This document shows, in pieces, positions 1-12,900 of a stretch of DNA of 64,000 bases. The DNA is from Fragum whitleyi (taxonomy: Eukaryota > Mollusca > Bivalvia > Cardiida > Cardiidae). The translations under genes were made by a program, and so were the position numbers. The stretch's first letter is position 1. Every line of letters starts with the position of its first letter. Location: the NCBI GenBank assembly GCA_948146395.1, contig OX411559.1, positions 40,354,932 to 40,418,931 on the forward strand, read 5' to 3'. Under the pieces are notes generated by a model that saw nothing but the letters and a program-made list of their open reading frames with translations, searched no databases and had not been told where the DNA came from.

Positions 1-240
1 TTTGTAAAACACGAATGCCCCCGTAACAGCATTTTTTTAAAGTTTGACCTTGACAGATGACATTGACCTTGTCACTTGACCTTGGTGTACAGCTTTGTAT
101 GTCAAATACTTTTGGAGAAAAGGCAACGGTTAAGTTTTCGGGTTAAGTTTTCGGACAGACGGACGGACAGACAGACGGATGGACAGACAGACGGACATGA
201 GTAAAACAATATGCCCCGATCTCTCGATACGGGGGCATAA
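1..240 (+). mobile_element. HINE/pearl-like element, family A, cut by window edge
   Basis: It begins inside the 5' hairpin (tttgtaaaacacgaatgccc), has TGACCTTGAC core motifs, a GACG/GACA run, and ends in the hairpin atgccccgat...gggggcataaaa. Confidence 0.8.
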
Positions 241-243
241 AAA

Positions 244-3200
244 TGTCGTTAATTCTTTCCGATCGTCTGACTTTTGTTATCAAATTATGTTGTGCCCAAA
301 TTCCTTCGTTTATTTATGCAACGTCAACCTTAACGGGATGGTTGATTTTTCTTGTGACGTCATGTTAAACCCATAAGGGTACCATTACATCACATCACTG
401 TCTTTTAAAAACGAGTAGCTTTGACGACGTCGAATGTCCACTCAGAGTTTTGAGGGCTAACGCAATTTTAACTGACGTCATCGAGTTTTTCGAAGGTTTT
501 CCCGTAATAGTTAAAAATAGTTCGTCTATGTACATCCGAGGTTGATCGTGAGATTTGCCGAGTGGTGTTCCGAACCGTTCCGAATTGGTCTATCCCGTAG
601 ATCAGAGGTTCCCGATTGGCTCACCGCAAGCAGACTCAACAAATATTTTGTATTTCATTAGCTGGGGCGTCAGTCACGTTAACTGTGTCATACTTTCACA
701 GGGAGACGTCGTTTCCTTGTAATAAACCTTTTTCATCTATCGATTTGGAATCTAACTTCCTTATAAACACTCGTATCTAGTCTAGCATCATAGAAAGAGA
801 AATATGATAGGGTCACCACTTGAAATGGTTAGCAAAATAATCTAAACACAGCTTGAATAAGCTTGTCTTACGCGCAGCAATGAAGAAAATTAGAGATGTC
901 TTCATATAAACTTCTATTTCTCGTGTGATTTTTTGATAAGCCGGTTAATAGGTTTTTAATATGGTCGACGAAACTTTTTTTAGAACAGTTACATGTATCA
1001 AGATCGTAAATTTGACATTTTTTCCGATCAAAACTATTCAAAATCACACAAATGCGATAAATTTTTACCACTTCTTTAATCAAACTGTACTTGTTAGTCT
1101 ATCAATAAGACTGAATTCGTGTGTCTTTGTGAACCCATCAGAGGCTGTAAATTCCACGGAAACAAATCAAGTCACTTTGGATTATGATGATCGAGATTTT
1201 ATGCTAATTTCTGAGCATTTTTTCCGATTTCTCTGCATTTCAAACGGTTGAACTGTTTATAATAGAACGCATAGTTTTTCAAAAGCTAAATTTGGAGCGG
1301 TTTCGAAGCATTTCATACGTTTAAAGTATTTTGATGGCTTTGAATGGAGCACAGACTTAGCCATTTTTAAATTGGCTATAATCGAGACTAAAAACTAGGA
1401 TCAATTTGTAGGATCGCCAGCCCCGCTTATTGACCTACGTCATAAAATACTTCTATGATATCGAAACATCACCATGACGTCATCATGAAAACTATGAAGC
1501 AATGCCAATGGAACAAATAACCCATTTAAAAGGGCGACTTAAAAATCAAAATTACAGCTTCATTAAGCTGTATTTTAGACGATTAAGTTTCCCATCCACG
1601 AAAATGTTTGAAACAGGGTGGCAAGTTCTAACAAGGTACGCACGTGTACACTGCTAGATGTTCAAGTTAAAAAACAACAATAAAGAGAAATAACTCAAAA
1701 CTTCAGCTGGACAAAGTTACAGTTCTTGAGCACTGTACTCCGTAACCATGAAAGGAATATTACTTACAGGTTTAAAGTCAATCGAACAAATGGCGACGGA
1801 GTAATGCTTCGGAAAAGAACAGTAGACGCCGCCCGCCGGTCGCCACGGGAGGTCACATAATACGTCCCGTCCTTCGATGGGCGTAAAAAAGTTGGTAAAG
1901 ATTGACGTTTAACAAGTCTTTTTTGGGCACTCGATTTCTTGATTGACAGCAGCGATCGATTAATTTCACGATGTTATCAACATTTTCAACTGACGCGGCC
2001 ATAGGACAGTTTTGACGATAAAAATAATGCGATTAATGCATGGGTACTAATTGGACTTGTCCATAAAAATACACGCTTTTTCCGGACACACTCTAAATGT
2101 CAATGAACTTTTTATGACAACAAACTTATTCTATAGAAAAATGTCATTGACTTGCAGGTAGAATGTTATCAATGGATGTTGGGACGTCGCGTACGGTAAT
2201 TCGGAACTTTTTAAAAAACGTCACCCTCTGTGATTTAAAACTAATCAGAAGAAAACTCCTTGGTTGCACCATCCTTATATCACATGTCTAAATTACGCTG
2301 AAACAATGGCCAATTTATAAGTCAAACTTTTATTGCAAACTATTTTCGTATGATTTCGTAAAAAGGAGTTTCAAATTGTAATTCAAGGGGGAAAAACACG
2401 TGCAACATGTAACATAAAAGCATCACCGGGAGATACCCATCTTATATTTTATACAGTTTTATAATGTTTAAACTGCTTGAAAGTACATCAAATCTAAACT
2501 GGCATGACATCAAACAATTTTACCAACGGAGATTGAAATATAGCCACAAATAAGAAAAATACCGCTTTATGTTTAACAAAAAGTGAAGCGTAACATCAAA
2601 CTTTAAGACACCGAAAAAAATGACGATTTTCTTTTATATTCTTAATTAAAAATGGTTCAATTGCAACCATTCTTTAAATTAAAAATATTATTTTTCTCTT
2701 ATTCTTAAATATGTAAATAAATAGATATCAATTTGAGTTTTAATCGGAAAATTGATAAGCCGAAATTCGAGTGGAACGAAATCTTTTTAGGCTGTTATAA
2801 AACTATTTTTTCCATTCCTAATACGCTAATAAATGCAGTTCCTTTATTCATACTATAATTTAAATAAAGCTAAAAAATATTATTTTTCTCTTATAAATCA
2901 TATTAAAATTTCATGAAAAAATATTATAAAAGAGATATTGATGTTAGTTCGTGTGGAACGATTTCTAAAAAAACGCGCATTTTCTTACAACGACGTTATG
3001 TTTGATTCGTGGAATTATAAAACCGACGCGCATTCAGACGATTACAGAGTAGATTAAATCCGCAGTTCAAGGGGAGAAATAGAAAAAGAGAGCGTTATAT
3101 AATGCGAGAAGAAAATCTGTGTGGAAGTGGCGATGTGAGTAGGGGAAGGGAAGAACTAGATATAAACAAGAGGGCCAAAATTGCCCGAAATCGATCATGA

Positions 3201-4770
3201 TAATTTCGGAAAGCAAAAAAGAATGTTTGATACATTTTTCGCAAAGACTTGTATTCATGGACTGTAACTCGATGTTCTAAAGACCCAAGTGAGTTCGAAG
3301 CAAACTTAGCAAAATGTAAGAACTTTTTTCGAACATTAAAAAAAGGGGGGGGGGGGCGTCATATTCCTTTTACAAAAACGCATGTATTGATGACAACACT
3401 TTATATGAACAAGCTGCTGTTGGTTCGAATTGATCATTGCAATAGAAATAGGGTGAATTTTCATGTCAGATTTACCTCTTCATTATAACACAAATAATGT
3501 TCAAAAGAAGCGTCTAGCCCAATACATCTTCATATTTAGAGTGGAAATAAGCCTAACTCTACAGAAGGCTTAATCCAGTATTCGCATGTCTACAAATTTA
3601 TGCGAAGTTGAAAATAATATGACATTTTGCATTCTTCGCGAGTGATAGAGGCGGGTTTTAACTCTTTAATGATGACTATATATTCTGACATTGTTATAGC
3701 TGCAGAAAGAGTGGTCTATGTCCATCGACCTATTGGTGGGAGACAGATAGTCGAAAGGATGAGTGCCGCCGTCGGGAATCGAACCTCATACTAATATGTA
3801 GAAATCAAGTGTACAAATCAGATGTTTCTTTATTAATCGTGCACTCGTAAACTTCAAAATGCAATTTTTATATTCAAGCAATGCATCACATTCAGACCTA
3901 GCCTATCAGAGCCGACCTTCGTTGAATAATCAAATTTCCTAGTATAAAACAGTCTATGACCCGCTTTTACAGCTATTTCACGAATGCATATAGTCAAGCC
4001 TGAGATCAACCTGTGTATTTGCACAGTCTGATCAGAGTCATAAAAACCTTATGTGTTCATAGATACAGTAAGTACAATCGTGAAATTGACTGTCATTCCG
4101 ATCAAAACCATTCTTAATCGCTCACTCAGCGCTCCTGTCATTCATTCCAAACACTCGCTCAAACCATTCAGAAACGCTAAAAAATCACCCAAATTTATAA
4201 GAATTAACATCTACATAATTAAAAATAAGATCGGTAGATAAAATCTTTGATTATACTAACGTAATCAAAGATTTTGTAAGCGTAAGATGGGTTCGTGTGT
4301 GAAGACACAGAAAGCTAATCATAGATCCTGTATGAATATTTTTTTAAAGGGGGGTAATAAATATCACTAATTTGTTCATTCTGTACAAAATTTGTAATAT
4401 TGGATTACCTCCCTTGAATTTCATTCTAAACTCGCTCCACACTTATTCAAAATCATTCCAAACAGTTCATCTTGTCATTTTCAAGATGATATTAACTGCA
4501 GCGTAATTAAAAGCATTAAGTGTCACTTCAAAATCGCTATAATATATTAATAATTTAAATCTAGTAGTGTCCACCAAAATTCGTGCATTCTAATTTGCTG
4601 AAAAATTGGTTTCATTACTCAATGAAAGCAATTTTGATTATGTAGCTATTTGTAAGCATCTGCGTAAAGTAGATCCATAAACAATTCATGTAGGAATAAT
4701 CTTTACGTTTTTGCTTTAAGAAATTAAATTATGAGATGATAATCCATGATAATCAATAATACTCGATTGT
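244..4770. other. Gene-free stretch with no recognised gene
   Basis: I see AT-rich DNA with many in-frame stops on both strands. TGACGTCA octamers occur near 354, 473 and 1475. A poly-G run lies near 3342-3357 and a SINE1 head fragment near 3715-3788. Two loosely similar segments rich in 'ccgatcaaaac' (about 1022 and 4098) hint at another old repeat. No splice-consistent exon was found. Confidence 0.4.
3715..3790 (-). mobile_element. SINE1 fragment (tRNA-like head)
   Basis: Matches other SINE1 copies at cctattggtgggagacagat through gccgccgtcgggaatcgaac, the junction of body and B-box region; the rest is lost. Confidence 0.6.
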
Positions 4771-4774
4771 GACG

Positions 4775-4998
4775 ATAGCTTATGCTAATAGAATCGCTCT
4801 CGAATAATTAATCCTGATGTTTTCACGTCCCTGAGAAAGGCAGTGGTCTAAACCCACAGCTACCAAATTTTACAGCTTAGTGAATTCGAACTGGCTTTTA
4901 ACTGTTTTGCCTATAAACAATAGTGGGGCTCAAACCACGGATCTCCAGGTCATGGGTCTAGTGCATTTACCACAAGGACACAGAGGCAGACTAAGTTA
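4775..4998 (-). mobile_element. SINE2 (tRNA-derived), diverged
   Basis: Read on the minus strand it starts with a tRNA-like head (gcctctgtgtccttgtggta, B box ggtttgagcccc). It continues with the same body as the 53.35-kb copy, including cccacagctaccaaatttta and the ctcgaataattaatcctgat end. Confidence 0.7.
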
Positions 4999-5062
4999 TC
5001 TTAAAATCCATTTATGGTCGCAGGGTTACGGTCTGGCAAATCAGCCCTGCGTTCAGGATGTA

Positions 5063-6161
5063 ACAAGAGTGCCATCGTCACAAAAAACGCCGCCACTTTG
5101 CTGCTGTTTCACGAAAATAATTGTAGACACTACTTATTTTGACAGAACCAAATTGAAAATGACCAAGTTTCATTTAAATCAAGACAAAAAGTTTGGAGGA
5201 GTTGTGTTCAAAAGGCTGCAATTTCAATAAGCCCTAGATACTAAGTTTTAAGGGGGCATAATTTAGGGTAAAATTAATGAACCATAAAATCCTTCCTTTA
5301 TTCTCATCTACCAATTTCGGATATAACATCCACCAAGTTTCATTTAGATCCAGCCAGAAACTTAGGAAGAGTTGCATTCACAAGGCTGCAATTTCAATAA
5401 GCCCCAGAGACTAAATTTTAAGGGGGCATAACTGAGGCAATAAGCCCCAGAGACTAAGTTTTTAAGGGGCAAAACTCAGGCTAAAATCAACAAACCATAA
5501 AATCCATCCTTCATGCAAATCCACCAATTGAGGTGATAACATTGACCAAGTTTCAAGAAGATCCAGCCAGAAACTTAGGAGGAGTTGCGTTGACAAGAAA
5601 AGTGGACCCAGAGACTAAGTTTTTAAGGGGCATAACTCAGGCAAAAATAAACGAACCATAAAATCATTCCTTCATGCACATCTACCAATTGAGGTCATAA
5701 CATTGACCAAGTTTCAAGAAGATCCAGCCAAAAACTTAGGAGGAGTTGCGTTGACAAGAAAGTGGACCCAGAGACTAAGTTATCAAGGGGCATAACTCAG
5801 GCAAAAATCAACGAACCGTAAAATCCTTCCTTCATGCACATCTGCCAATTTAGGTGATTACATTGACCAAGTTTCAAGAAGATCCAGCCAGAAACTTAGG
5901 AGGAGTTGCGTTGACAAGAAAAAGGGACCCAGAGACTAAGTATCAAGGGGCATAACTCAGGCAAAAATCAACAAACTGTAGAATTCTTCATTCATGCACA
6001 TCTACCAATTGAGGTGATAACATTGACCAAGTTTCAAGAAGATCCAGCCAGAAGTTTAGGAGGAGTTGCGTTGACAAGAAAAGTGGACGGACGTACGGAC
6101 GGATGGACAGACGGAGAAGATGACGCCAATATACGTCCGCCTCCGGCGGCGTATAATAAAA
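5063..6161 (+). mobile_element. HINE/pearl-like element, family F, with about five core repeats
   Basis: The start is caagagtgccatcgtcac followed by acgccgcc. The core unit of roughly 165-180 bp (tgaccaagtttcaagaagat, gccagaaacttaggaggagt, ggggcataactcaggc) repeats five or six times. A short ggacggacgtacggacgg run leads to a 3' hairpin, atacgtccgcctccggcggc gtat, and A-rich end. Confidence 0.85.
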
Positions 6162-6164
6162 ACG

Positions 6165-7195
6165 TTTCGCAGGTGCTTTGAGATGATATCCCACTTTGCA
6201 CTTGCACAGGTATCATTTCGAAAGCGCTTCGCTAATGGTTTCATCCTGAACGCAGAGCTGGATGGATGCATATATACATAGTAAAAATGTTTTGCAACAA
6301 TTTTTGTTGAATTGTTACATAGTCTGTGTAAATATCAGTTTAGTAAGTTGGTGCCTGAGCGATGAGCTTATCGATTGGCTATCCGAATCAACAATGTTTA
6401 CTTTGCAGATCACCAGTTAAGGCGTACCGTGAGTTTTCAAGCGTTTTACGTCGGTAGTTCAAATTTACAGGCTAGAGTCTGTCTGATATTTCCGCTTTTC
6501 ATCACTTTGAATGAGTACTAAATCAATTCAAAGAAAGCCGCTCAAATCAACGAACAGAACATTGACTGGGTCATAAACGGAGGATGATCACATAACGGCA
6601 TTTCTGTATTATCCATTTTCTATGACATCAATGGTGTAAAAGACGAGAAAATTGGTTCATGAACCTTCCCATGCTCACTTTAATTTGACCTGATCATTTG
6701 AAATCTACGTCAAGTATAGCTTCAGAATTTTGGGAGGTGTTAATCACATAACGTCAACCACACGTTAACACGCAGAAGATTCATTTTGATATGAAAGGCA
6801 GCCAATGACCAAAGATAACATTTGCTTAAATGTTTGTCACTCCGGACTGCGTGATATTGAATTGCGAAACCGAAATCTGGACAAAAAATGAAAGACTGTG
6901 ACTTTTTATATCAGCCCTTCCCGCCGTTTTGGCTATGTTTTGTGACTGTAGAGTCACCATTGGAACAAAAGAAAAGCATGAATATATTGCTTAGACATTG
7001 TTAGTTAATGTTTTGCTTCATTTGTCTATAATTTTTCTGCTTTCTCTTTTAGAGCAAGACCATGATCGACGCTTAATGAGATTATAAAGATGTCATAATA
7101 AAAGGCTAAATAAGATCATACAGACATCATACTAAAAGATGTTTGATATTTTGATTTGATGTCGCCAAGTTTTAAAAAAATGCCAAACCATCTTC
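6165..7195. other. Gene-free stretch
   Basis: No exon, RNA gene or clear repeat recognised; ordinary AT-rich intergenic sequence. Confidence 0.4.
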
Positions 7196-7199
7196 GCTC

Positions 7200-7345
7200 T
7201 TTAGCCCGGTTTCCAGATTATTTCATTAGGAAACCTCGGTAAAACATTGTGAAAGATTAAGAGTTCCTAAATGTTTTGGAACAACTACGGGTACACTACC
7301 GTTCATGGCGTCTGAAACGTTGCAGAACTATTACGGGTTCACTGC
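7200..7345. mobile_element. Foldback MITE M5, diverged
   Basis: Shares ttcattaggaaacctcgg and tgtgaaagattaagagtt with the intact copy at 54.03 kb and ends in gggtacactacc. The left arm is eroded. Confidence 0.6.
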
Positions 7346-7499
7346 CTTTAGATTCTTATATAGCCACCCAAGAAACCTTAAGTCTAAAAAAACGCCACAT
7401 CTTAAAAATCTTAAATCACGAGATTCTTAAGAAACTTATTCTAAGTTATGCAGCTAGGGTCTCCATCGACTCACACCAGTACAATCACACGATTTTCCA

Positions 7500-7735
7500 A
7501 ACACTAGTTTGTTTGAATTGGGTTTTACGCTGCTTTCAATATTTCATTTATAATGTGGCGGCTGGAGCACCTAACAATGGATTCCTGGTATTCCTTACAC
7601 AAGTTCTATCATTACATCCGTTCCAAGCCTCCAACAGCTATCCCATACAGGTCTACGATTATCGACCCATTGGTGGGAGACAAATAGTCGGAAAGAATGA
7701 GTGCCGCCGTCGGGTTCCAAAAACTAGACCAAGAG
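7500..7735 (-). mobile_element. SINE1 copy, head truncated
   Basis: Plus strand carries gtttgtttgaattgggtttt (tail), cggctggagcacctaacaat, ctcccaacag-like body and ttggtgggagacaaatagtc, gccgccgtcggg. Orientation is minus because the tRNA-like head is at the right. Confidence 0.75.
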
Positions 7736-7744
7736 TGCTTTTTT

Positions 7745-7975
7745 GTTTGTTTGAATGGGGTTTAACACCGTTTTAAAACATCAGTCAAATCCCTGAGGCT
7801 GGAACACCTAAAAATGAAACTCTGGAATTTCTCGCACTAGTAGTCGTTACATAATTTCCTAGCCTCCAGCTGCTACCTGAGTTTGGTTGATAATTACATG
7901 TATCAACCCATTGGTGGGAGATTACTAAGCGAATGTATATGTGCCCATGTCGGGGATCGAAATTATGAAAATTAT
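7745..7975 (-). mobile_element. Second, more diverged SINE1 copy
   Basis: Follows the first head to tail: tttgtttgaatggggtttaa, ctggaacacctaaaaatg, ttggtgggagattactaagc, cggggatcgaaattatg. Confidence 0.65.
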
Positions 7976-7999
7976 GCCATTTTACTCTTGAATAGGTGA

Positions 8000-8665
8000 C
8001 AAAAGATATCCTAATTCATAAGCCACCTATTGTTGAGGATATTGACAACATCAAATAACAAAGTCAGTTCAATTACAAGCATTTCGTGCTTTATAATGTA
8101 TTTGTCCTTTTCATTTTCAATAAATCTGTTGTTTATGACAAATATATCGTGTAATATGATGACATAATGGACTTCAACCCACATAAGATCAAACAAAAGA
8201 ATAACCAATATAATAATCCATATTTTCCCTCGTCTTATTTCATCATTAATTTATAAAGTTTTTTTTCTTTAAATTCACCATTTGCTTATTGAATGAATTT
8301 GTTTATGGTACAATTACAAACAGTAACCCCTAAAACCCTGCTTAAAAGAATATTCTTTAATTCATTGAGGTATAAAACTTGAAACCAGATCAAACTTTTC
8401 AAATAAACAAAGCAGTAAAAATGGAAGAGCAACAAATTAATAATTTTCCTCAGCAAACTTTGCTTTTGAAAATTCTCAAGGGCTTTTATGACTCTGGCAT
8501 TTTTGTACACAAGACCTTCTTGTCACCCGGACTTTTAGAACCATCCAGGGCTCAACACCAAAGGGAATCCACGAGTCCAAGGCTCCCTATATACCAGTTG
8601 GGACCTTTTTTGCTTTGCAAATAAGAAGTCTGATGGACTCCCTGGAAAATTTGAGAATCTTTCAA
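8000..8665. other. Gene-free stretch
   Basis: AT-rich sequence with no supported exon or repeat. Confidence 0.4.
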
Positions 8666-8668
8666 CAA

Positions 8669-9130
8669 ACAAGATGTGTTTGTGAAACAGGAATGCCCCC
8701 GACACGGCATTTTTTTTCAAAGTTTGACCTTGACAGATGACCTTGACCTTGTCACATGACCTTGACTTTGGTACCAGCGGATGTGGATCATTGAGATTTA
8801 TCATCATGCCAAATATTAGCTTTGTATCTTGAATAGGCTTGAAGATATTGGTAAGGTTAAGTTTTCGGGTTAAGTTTTTTCAAAGTTTGACCTTGACAGA
8901 TGACCTTGACCTTGTCACATGACCTTGACTTTGGTACCAGCGGATGCGGATCATTGAGATCTATCATCATGCCAAATATTAGCTTTGTATCTTGAATAGG
9001 CTTGAAGATATTGGCAAGGTTAAGTTTTTGGGTTAAGTTTTCGGACAGACGGACGGACAGACAGACAGACGGACGGACGGACATGAGTAAAACAATATGC
9101 CCCCGATCTCTCGATATGGGGGCATAAAAA
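8669..9130 (+). mobile_element. HINE/pearl-like element, family A, two core units
   Basis: Starts caagatgtgtttgtgaaaca and gaatgcccccg. It has two copies of a roughly 180-bp core (aagtttgaccttgacagatg to ttggtaaggttaagttt), then ggacagacggacggacag and the hairpin atgcccccgatc...atgggggcataaaaa. Confidence 0.9.
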
Positions 9131-9134
9131 TTTC

Positions 9135-9265
9135 AATCCTTTCAACCTTTTTGGGAGATGAGATTTTCTTGAATAAAGTAGTATTTTGAAGAAAACCATT
9201 CTTTTGGAGTAGAGAAATTGAGGAAAGGAAGAAATTGCTTGTAACAAGCAACTTCTTCCTTACAC
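9135..9265. mobile_element. Diverged MITE M1 fragment
   Basis: Contains the central palindrome gaagaaattgcttgtaacaa gcaacttcttcc flanked by M1-like sequence including acacaatgttctctccat. Confidence 0.5.
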
Positions 9266-9483
9266 AATGTTCTCTCCATAACGAAGGTTCAGACTACTTA
9301 CTTTAAGCTTGGACTCCTTAATCATATTTGCTGGGAGTCCATAATGGGAGTCCAAAATGGACTCCTTACTCTCAGGAGTAAGTGTCAAACCTTGAGAACC
9401 AAATACAGTAATTACAAGTTAAATGACCACTTAAGAGAGCACCAAAAAGTGGTTGTTTTAGAGAATGGTCACTTAGTACATGT

Positions 9484-9489
9484 TTTATT
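9484..9489 (-). promoter_or_regulatory. candidate polyadenylation signal for the ZP gene
   Basis: The plus strand reads tttatt, i.e. AATAAA on the minus strand, about 247 bases past the ZP stop codon. Hexamers like this are frequent in AT-rich DNA, so this is only a plausible site. Confidence 0.3.
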
Positions 9490-9649
9490 TACAAATGAGA
9501 AACATAATTTTGATAGTAATATTTAGACACATAATGTCTATTTAAGATGATTTAATTTAAAGAAGGGCATTTTGAAAAAACGGTAGCTTAATAAAAATGG
9601 TTACTTAATAGACATGGTCCCTTGGGCAGGGTAGACTGTATTGTGATCC

Positions 9650-9719
9650 CTCAATTGGTATCGTGATCCCTCAATTGGTAGTGTGATCCCTCAATTGGTA
9701 GTGTGATCCCTCAATTGGT
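9650..9719. repeat. 20-bp tandem repeat, about 3.5-4 copies
   Basis: The unit tgatccctcaattggtagtg repeats with only two mismatches in the first copy. It begins about 17 bp past the ZP stop codon and would lie in the 3' UTR. Confidence 0.9.
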
Positions 9720-9735
9720 TAACCAAACCGACAAT

Positions 9736-9933
9736 CTACTTCAGCATACCATGCTTATGAAAATACTCCCTCAGTGCATCGTTCAGTAAAGCCGTGTCAC
9801 TTCGATGCTGTCGCAGATTTCGTTCTTCAGGTTTATCTCCGAAATGACCTTGACCTAAATCCTGCCATGGATACAGCTTACCACCCACTGGGGATTGTTG
9901 ATCGGTGATTAAGGTTGGTATGTCTGGTGATCT
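9736..9933 (-). CDS. ZP gene terminal exon
   Basis: An acceptor, gcaattttattgtacag, precedes AGA TCA CCA in phase 0, matching the previous donor. The exon encodes 65 residues, [15 protein letters not shown] through [12 protein letters not shown], and stops at TAG. The tail is hydrophilic with a final amphipathic stretch. A candidate AATAAA lies about 250 bp downstream, and a 20-bp tandem repeat sits just past the stop. Confidence 0.7.
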   Translation of the reverse strand, partial: RSPDIPTLITDQQSPVGGKLYPWQDLGQGHFGDKPEERNLRQHRSDTALLNDALREYFHKHGMLK

Positions 9934-12900
9934 CTGTACAATAAAATTGCAATCATGACTATTGACCCTTAATATTAATCCATATGTCATTCTCAATAAA
10001 AATCTTCGCAAAAGTGCAGTAAAATCAAAGTACTGAAAGAACTTGAATCTAACAGCATCAGGCAAGCTTTCTTTTGATATTCAATTTTGTGAAGAACTTT
10101 GCCTTGAAAGGGGATACAAAAAAGAATTAAGACTAATATCAGATTGAACATATGTGCATATATTTGATATATGAATAAGGATATCAATTTATCTTTGATA
10201 CCTATTTTATACCATTACATTTACTGCTTTGGGAAGGAAACCATGTTTTATGAATTCGTTTCAAAAATTAGCCCAAACCTACCATATCCAATTTCACACC
10301 CGTAATTTCAAAAACAATCTTTTAAAAAGGGTATATAAGGAGCATTCAGGCTCCTTATGTTATTTTTTGGTCAAATAAACAAGCCCTGATATGCCCTAAT
10401 TTTATCATTATTATTTTTTTGGGAAGGCGGGGGGGGGGGGGGGGGGGGGGGGGAAGGGGGAGGTTCATAATTTTCTGCAATAGTTTTTGAGAACTATTTT
10501 CCAAGGAACATTCACACCAAGTTTTGTCAAGTTTTAGAACAATGTGGGCCAGACTCAGTAAATCATTACAAAATAGTTCTAAACAGACATCAAAGTGTTG
10601 TTTTCAGTTAAAATGTTGTTTTCAGTCAAAGTGAGCTTTGTCTAATGAAAGTATTTATGTATCACTTTTTAAACAAGTCAATGCAAAGAGGTTTAAATAT
10701 TGTGTGAGTTTTACAAGTGTAGGAATATCTGCAATGGTACTTTTTTGTAGATCACTGATCAAAGGGAGATCAATCCAGCTTATAAAGTTATAAAATTATT
10801 ACTTATTACTCCCTGTAAATTTGTATGACTATTCCATACACCTAACAAATAGCCCCCTTTCTCTAGTCAAACATTGAAGCAAAAGTTATTCTAAATTGTA
10901 ATTTCTCATTTTTAGCTCAACTGGGGAGAGGCCACAAGCTATTGTCATGGTGTATGTCCGTCTTCTGTCCTGCCATCCGTCAGTGCGAGCATCTGTGCAA
11001 AAACTTTTCCTTAAACATCTTCTCCTCCTGAACCACTGGGCCAGTTTTACCAAATGTGGTAAAAATGTTCCTTGGGAGACCCTCTTCTTAATTTTTTCTA
11101 AGATGACCCTGATAAGAAAAAGAAATTCTGATAAACAACCAAAAATGGGTGTGGCAGGGCGAATTTTTTTTCACTTTATTTCCAATTTAAGTTCTTCTTG
11201 TTAAATGATTGATAAATTGAAATAAGTCCAATTGATTGGAAAAAAAAGATTGTTGGAGATTTTAAAATGAAAATTGCACTGCCCTGCAACACCAACATTT
11301 ATGGGCTTATCAAAATTAAATGTTCAATTAACATAAAAGAATAACATAAAGGTAAACCTAAGGAAAATTCATGCCAAGTTTCATTAAAATCGTCCAAAGT
11401 GAATTGGTAGGAGAACATTTCTAATGATTTAAAAAGCAGAAATAAGCCCCAGCCTACCACGCCAATATTTGGAGGTCAATCAAAATTGCTTCAACAAACT
11501 AAGTGAAAGGTCACCCAAGGAAAATCCATTTTAAGTGTCATTGAAATTGGCTAAATGGCTTGGAAGGAGAGGATTTTTAATGATTTTAAAGTGAAATAAT
11601 ACCTAACCCTACCATAAAAAATCTAGGGATCATTAAAAAATTCTTAGAAAATTTGAGAAGAGCATCACTCAAGCAACATTTCTATGAAGTTTCGTTAAAA
11701 TCAGCCCATTAGTTTAGGAGAAGAAGAAAAAGTTTACGTATGGACAGATGGATGCATGTACAACAAACACACTGACATAACACTATAGCCCCCTGCCCTT
11801 CCGCCAGTGAAGCTAAAAAGCACCATTGAGCAAATGATGCTCAGCTGAGCTGAAAATATATATTCTTTTGTCCTCAAGTAGTAAAGACATTTTGTAAAAG
11901 TTGGAAATTCCAAACCATTGATCTCTAAAATTGTAAAAGTCTTGACTTATAATCATACGCAAGTTGACACTCATATACTAGCTTAATTGTTTGATCTCAG
12001 TTATAGATTCCAATATGTTTAGAAGTGATAATTATAGGGTAAATTCACGTTTTTGAGGGCATTAACATTTGCAGAGACCCGAAAAAAGGTTTAACGCCCA
12101 AGTGCTTAGGGCATTAAAGCTTTTTGAGGGTCTCTGAAAATTTTAACGCCTGAAAAAACATGAATTTACACTATTATTGCATAAAAGAAAGACCAAATAT
12201 TTTTTCAAACAGAAATCACTAATACATAGGAACGCTTTAAAACTAGCTCCAAAATCAATAATGCATTGCCTTGTCACTTTTGTATATACAGACGTTGCTT
12301 GGTAAAGTAATGAGGTCGTGAAAATTAATGCGGGAATGGGAATCGACGTCTTTATCTATGCTCTTTATTAATATAAGACATGGAAATTCTGTATTTTATG
12401 AGCACAAATTTTATATTCTGTTTAAAATATGACCCGAAGTTTTGCGAAAATGTCAAATTTTTTAAAATTCAACGTTTCAATTTTCTGCAAAACTTATAAT
12501 GCAGTTTAAAACTGATGTCACAATACATAGATTATGACGTCATTTTCACGTTTACAAAAAAGCGCTGCTATTCACTCTTAGGTCATTTGCATAGTTATTC
12601 CACTAGTGTAACTAGAGCTTGTCACAGAATGTGACTTAATACCCCCGCAAGTGCTTTCAGAGAATGAGATACTTTGACGGAAGAGGCAAAAAATGCTTAA
12701 AATATAAAAAAAAAAACTGAAGGAGGAGTTTGCAACACAAGATTTTTGTTGTACATGTGTACAAAAAAAGTCTAAGTTGAAGGACAGATAAAATTATCAG
12801 TACATACTAACAATTAGGAAAAAAGGTCTTAGTTCAAGGGGAGATAATTCATGAACCAGGGGGAGTTGAGACTTGAAATTTGCGTCTTGCAAAACTTCAA

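Noticed and set aside
4880..5230. 116-residue plus-strand frame
   Set aside because: It spans an antisense SINE2 head and the first HINE F core unit.
7276..7776. 166-residue open frame on the plus strand
   Set aside because: It runs through a MITE M5 remnant and an antisense SINE1; no family signature and no splice context.
10420..10460. Functional G-quadruplex or regulatory site
   Set aside because: It is a simple homopolymer, prone to length error, without supporting context.
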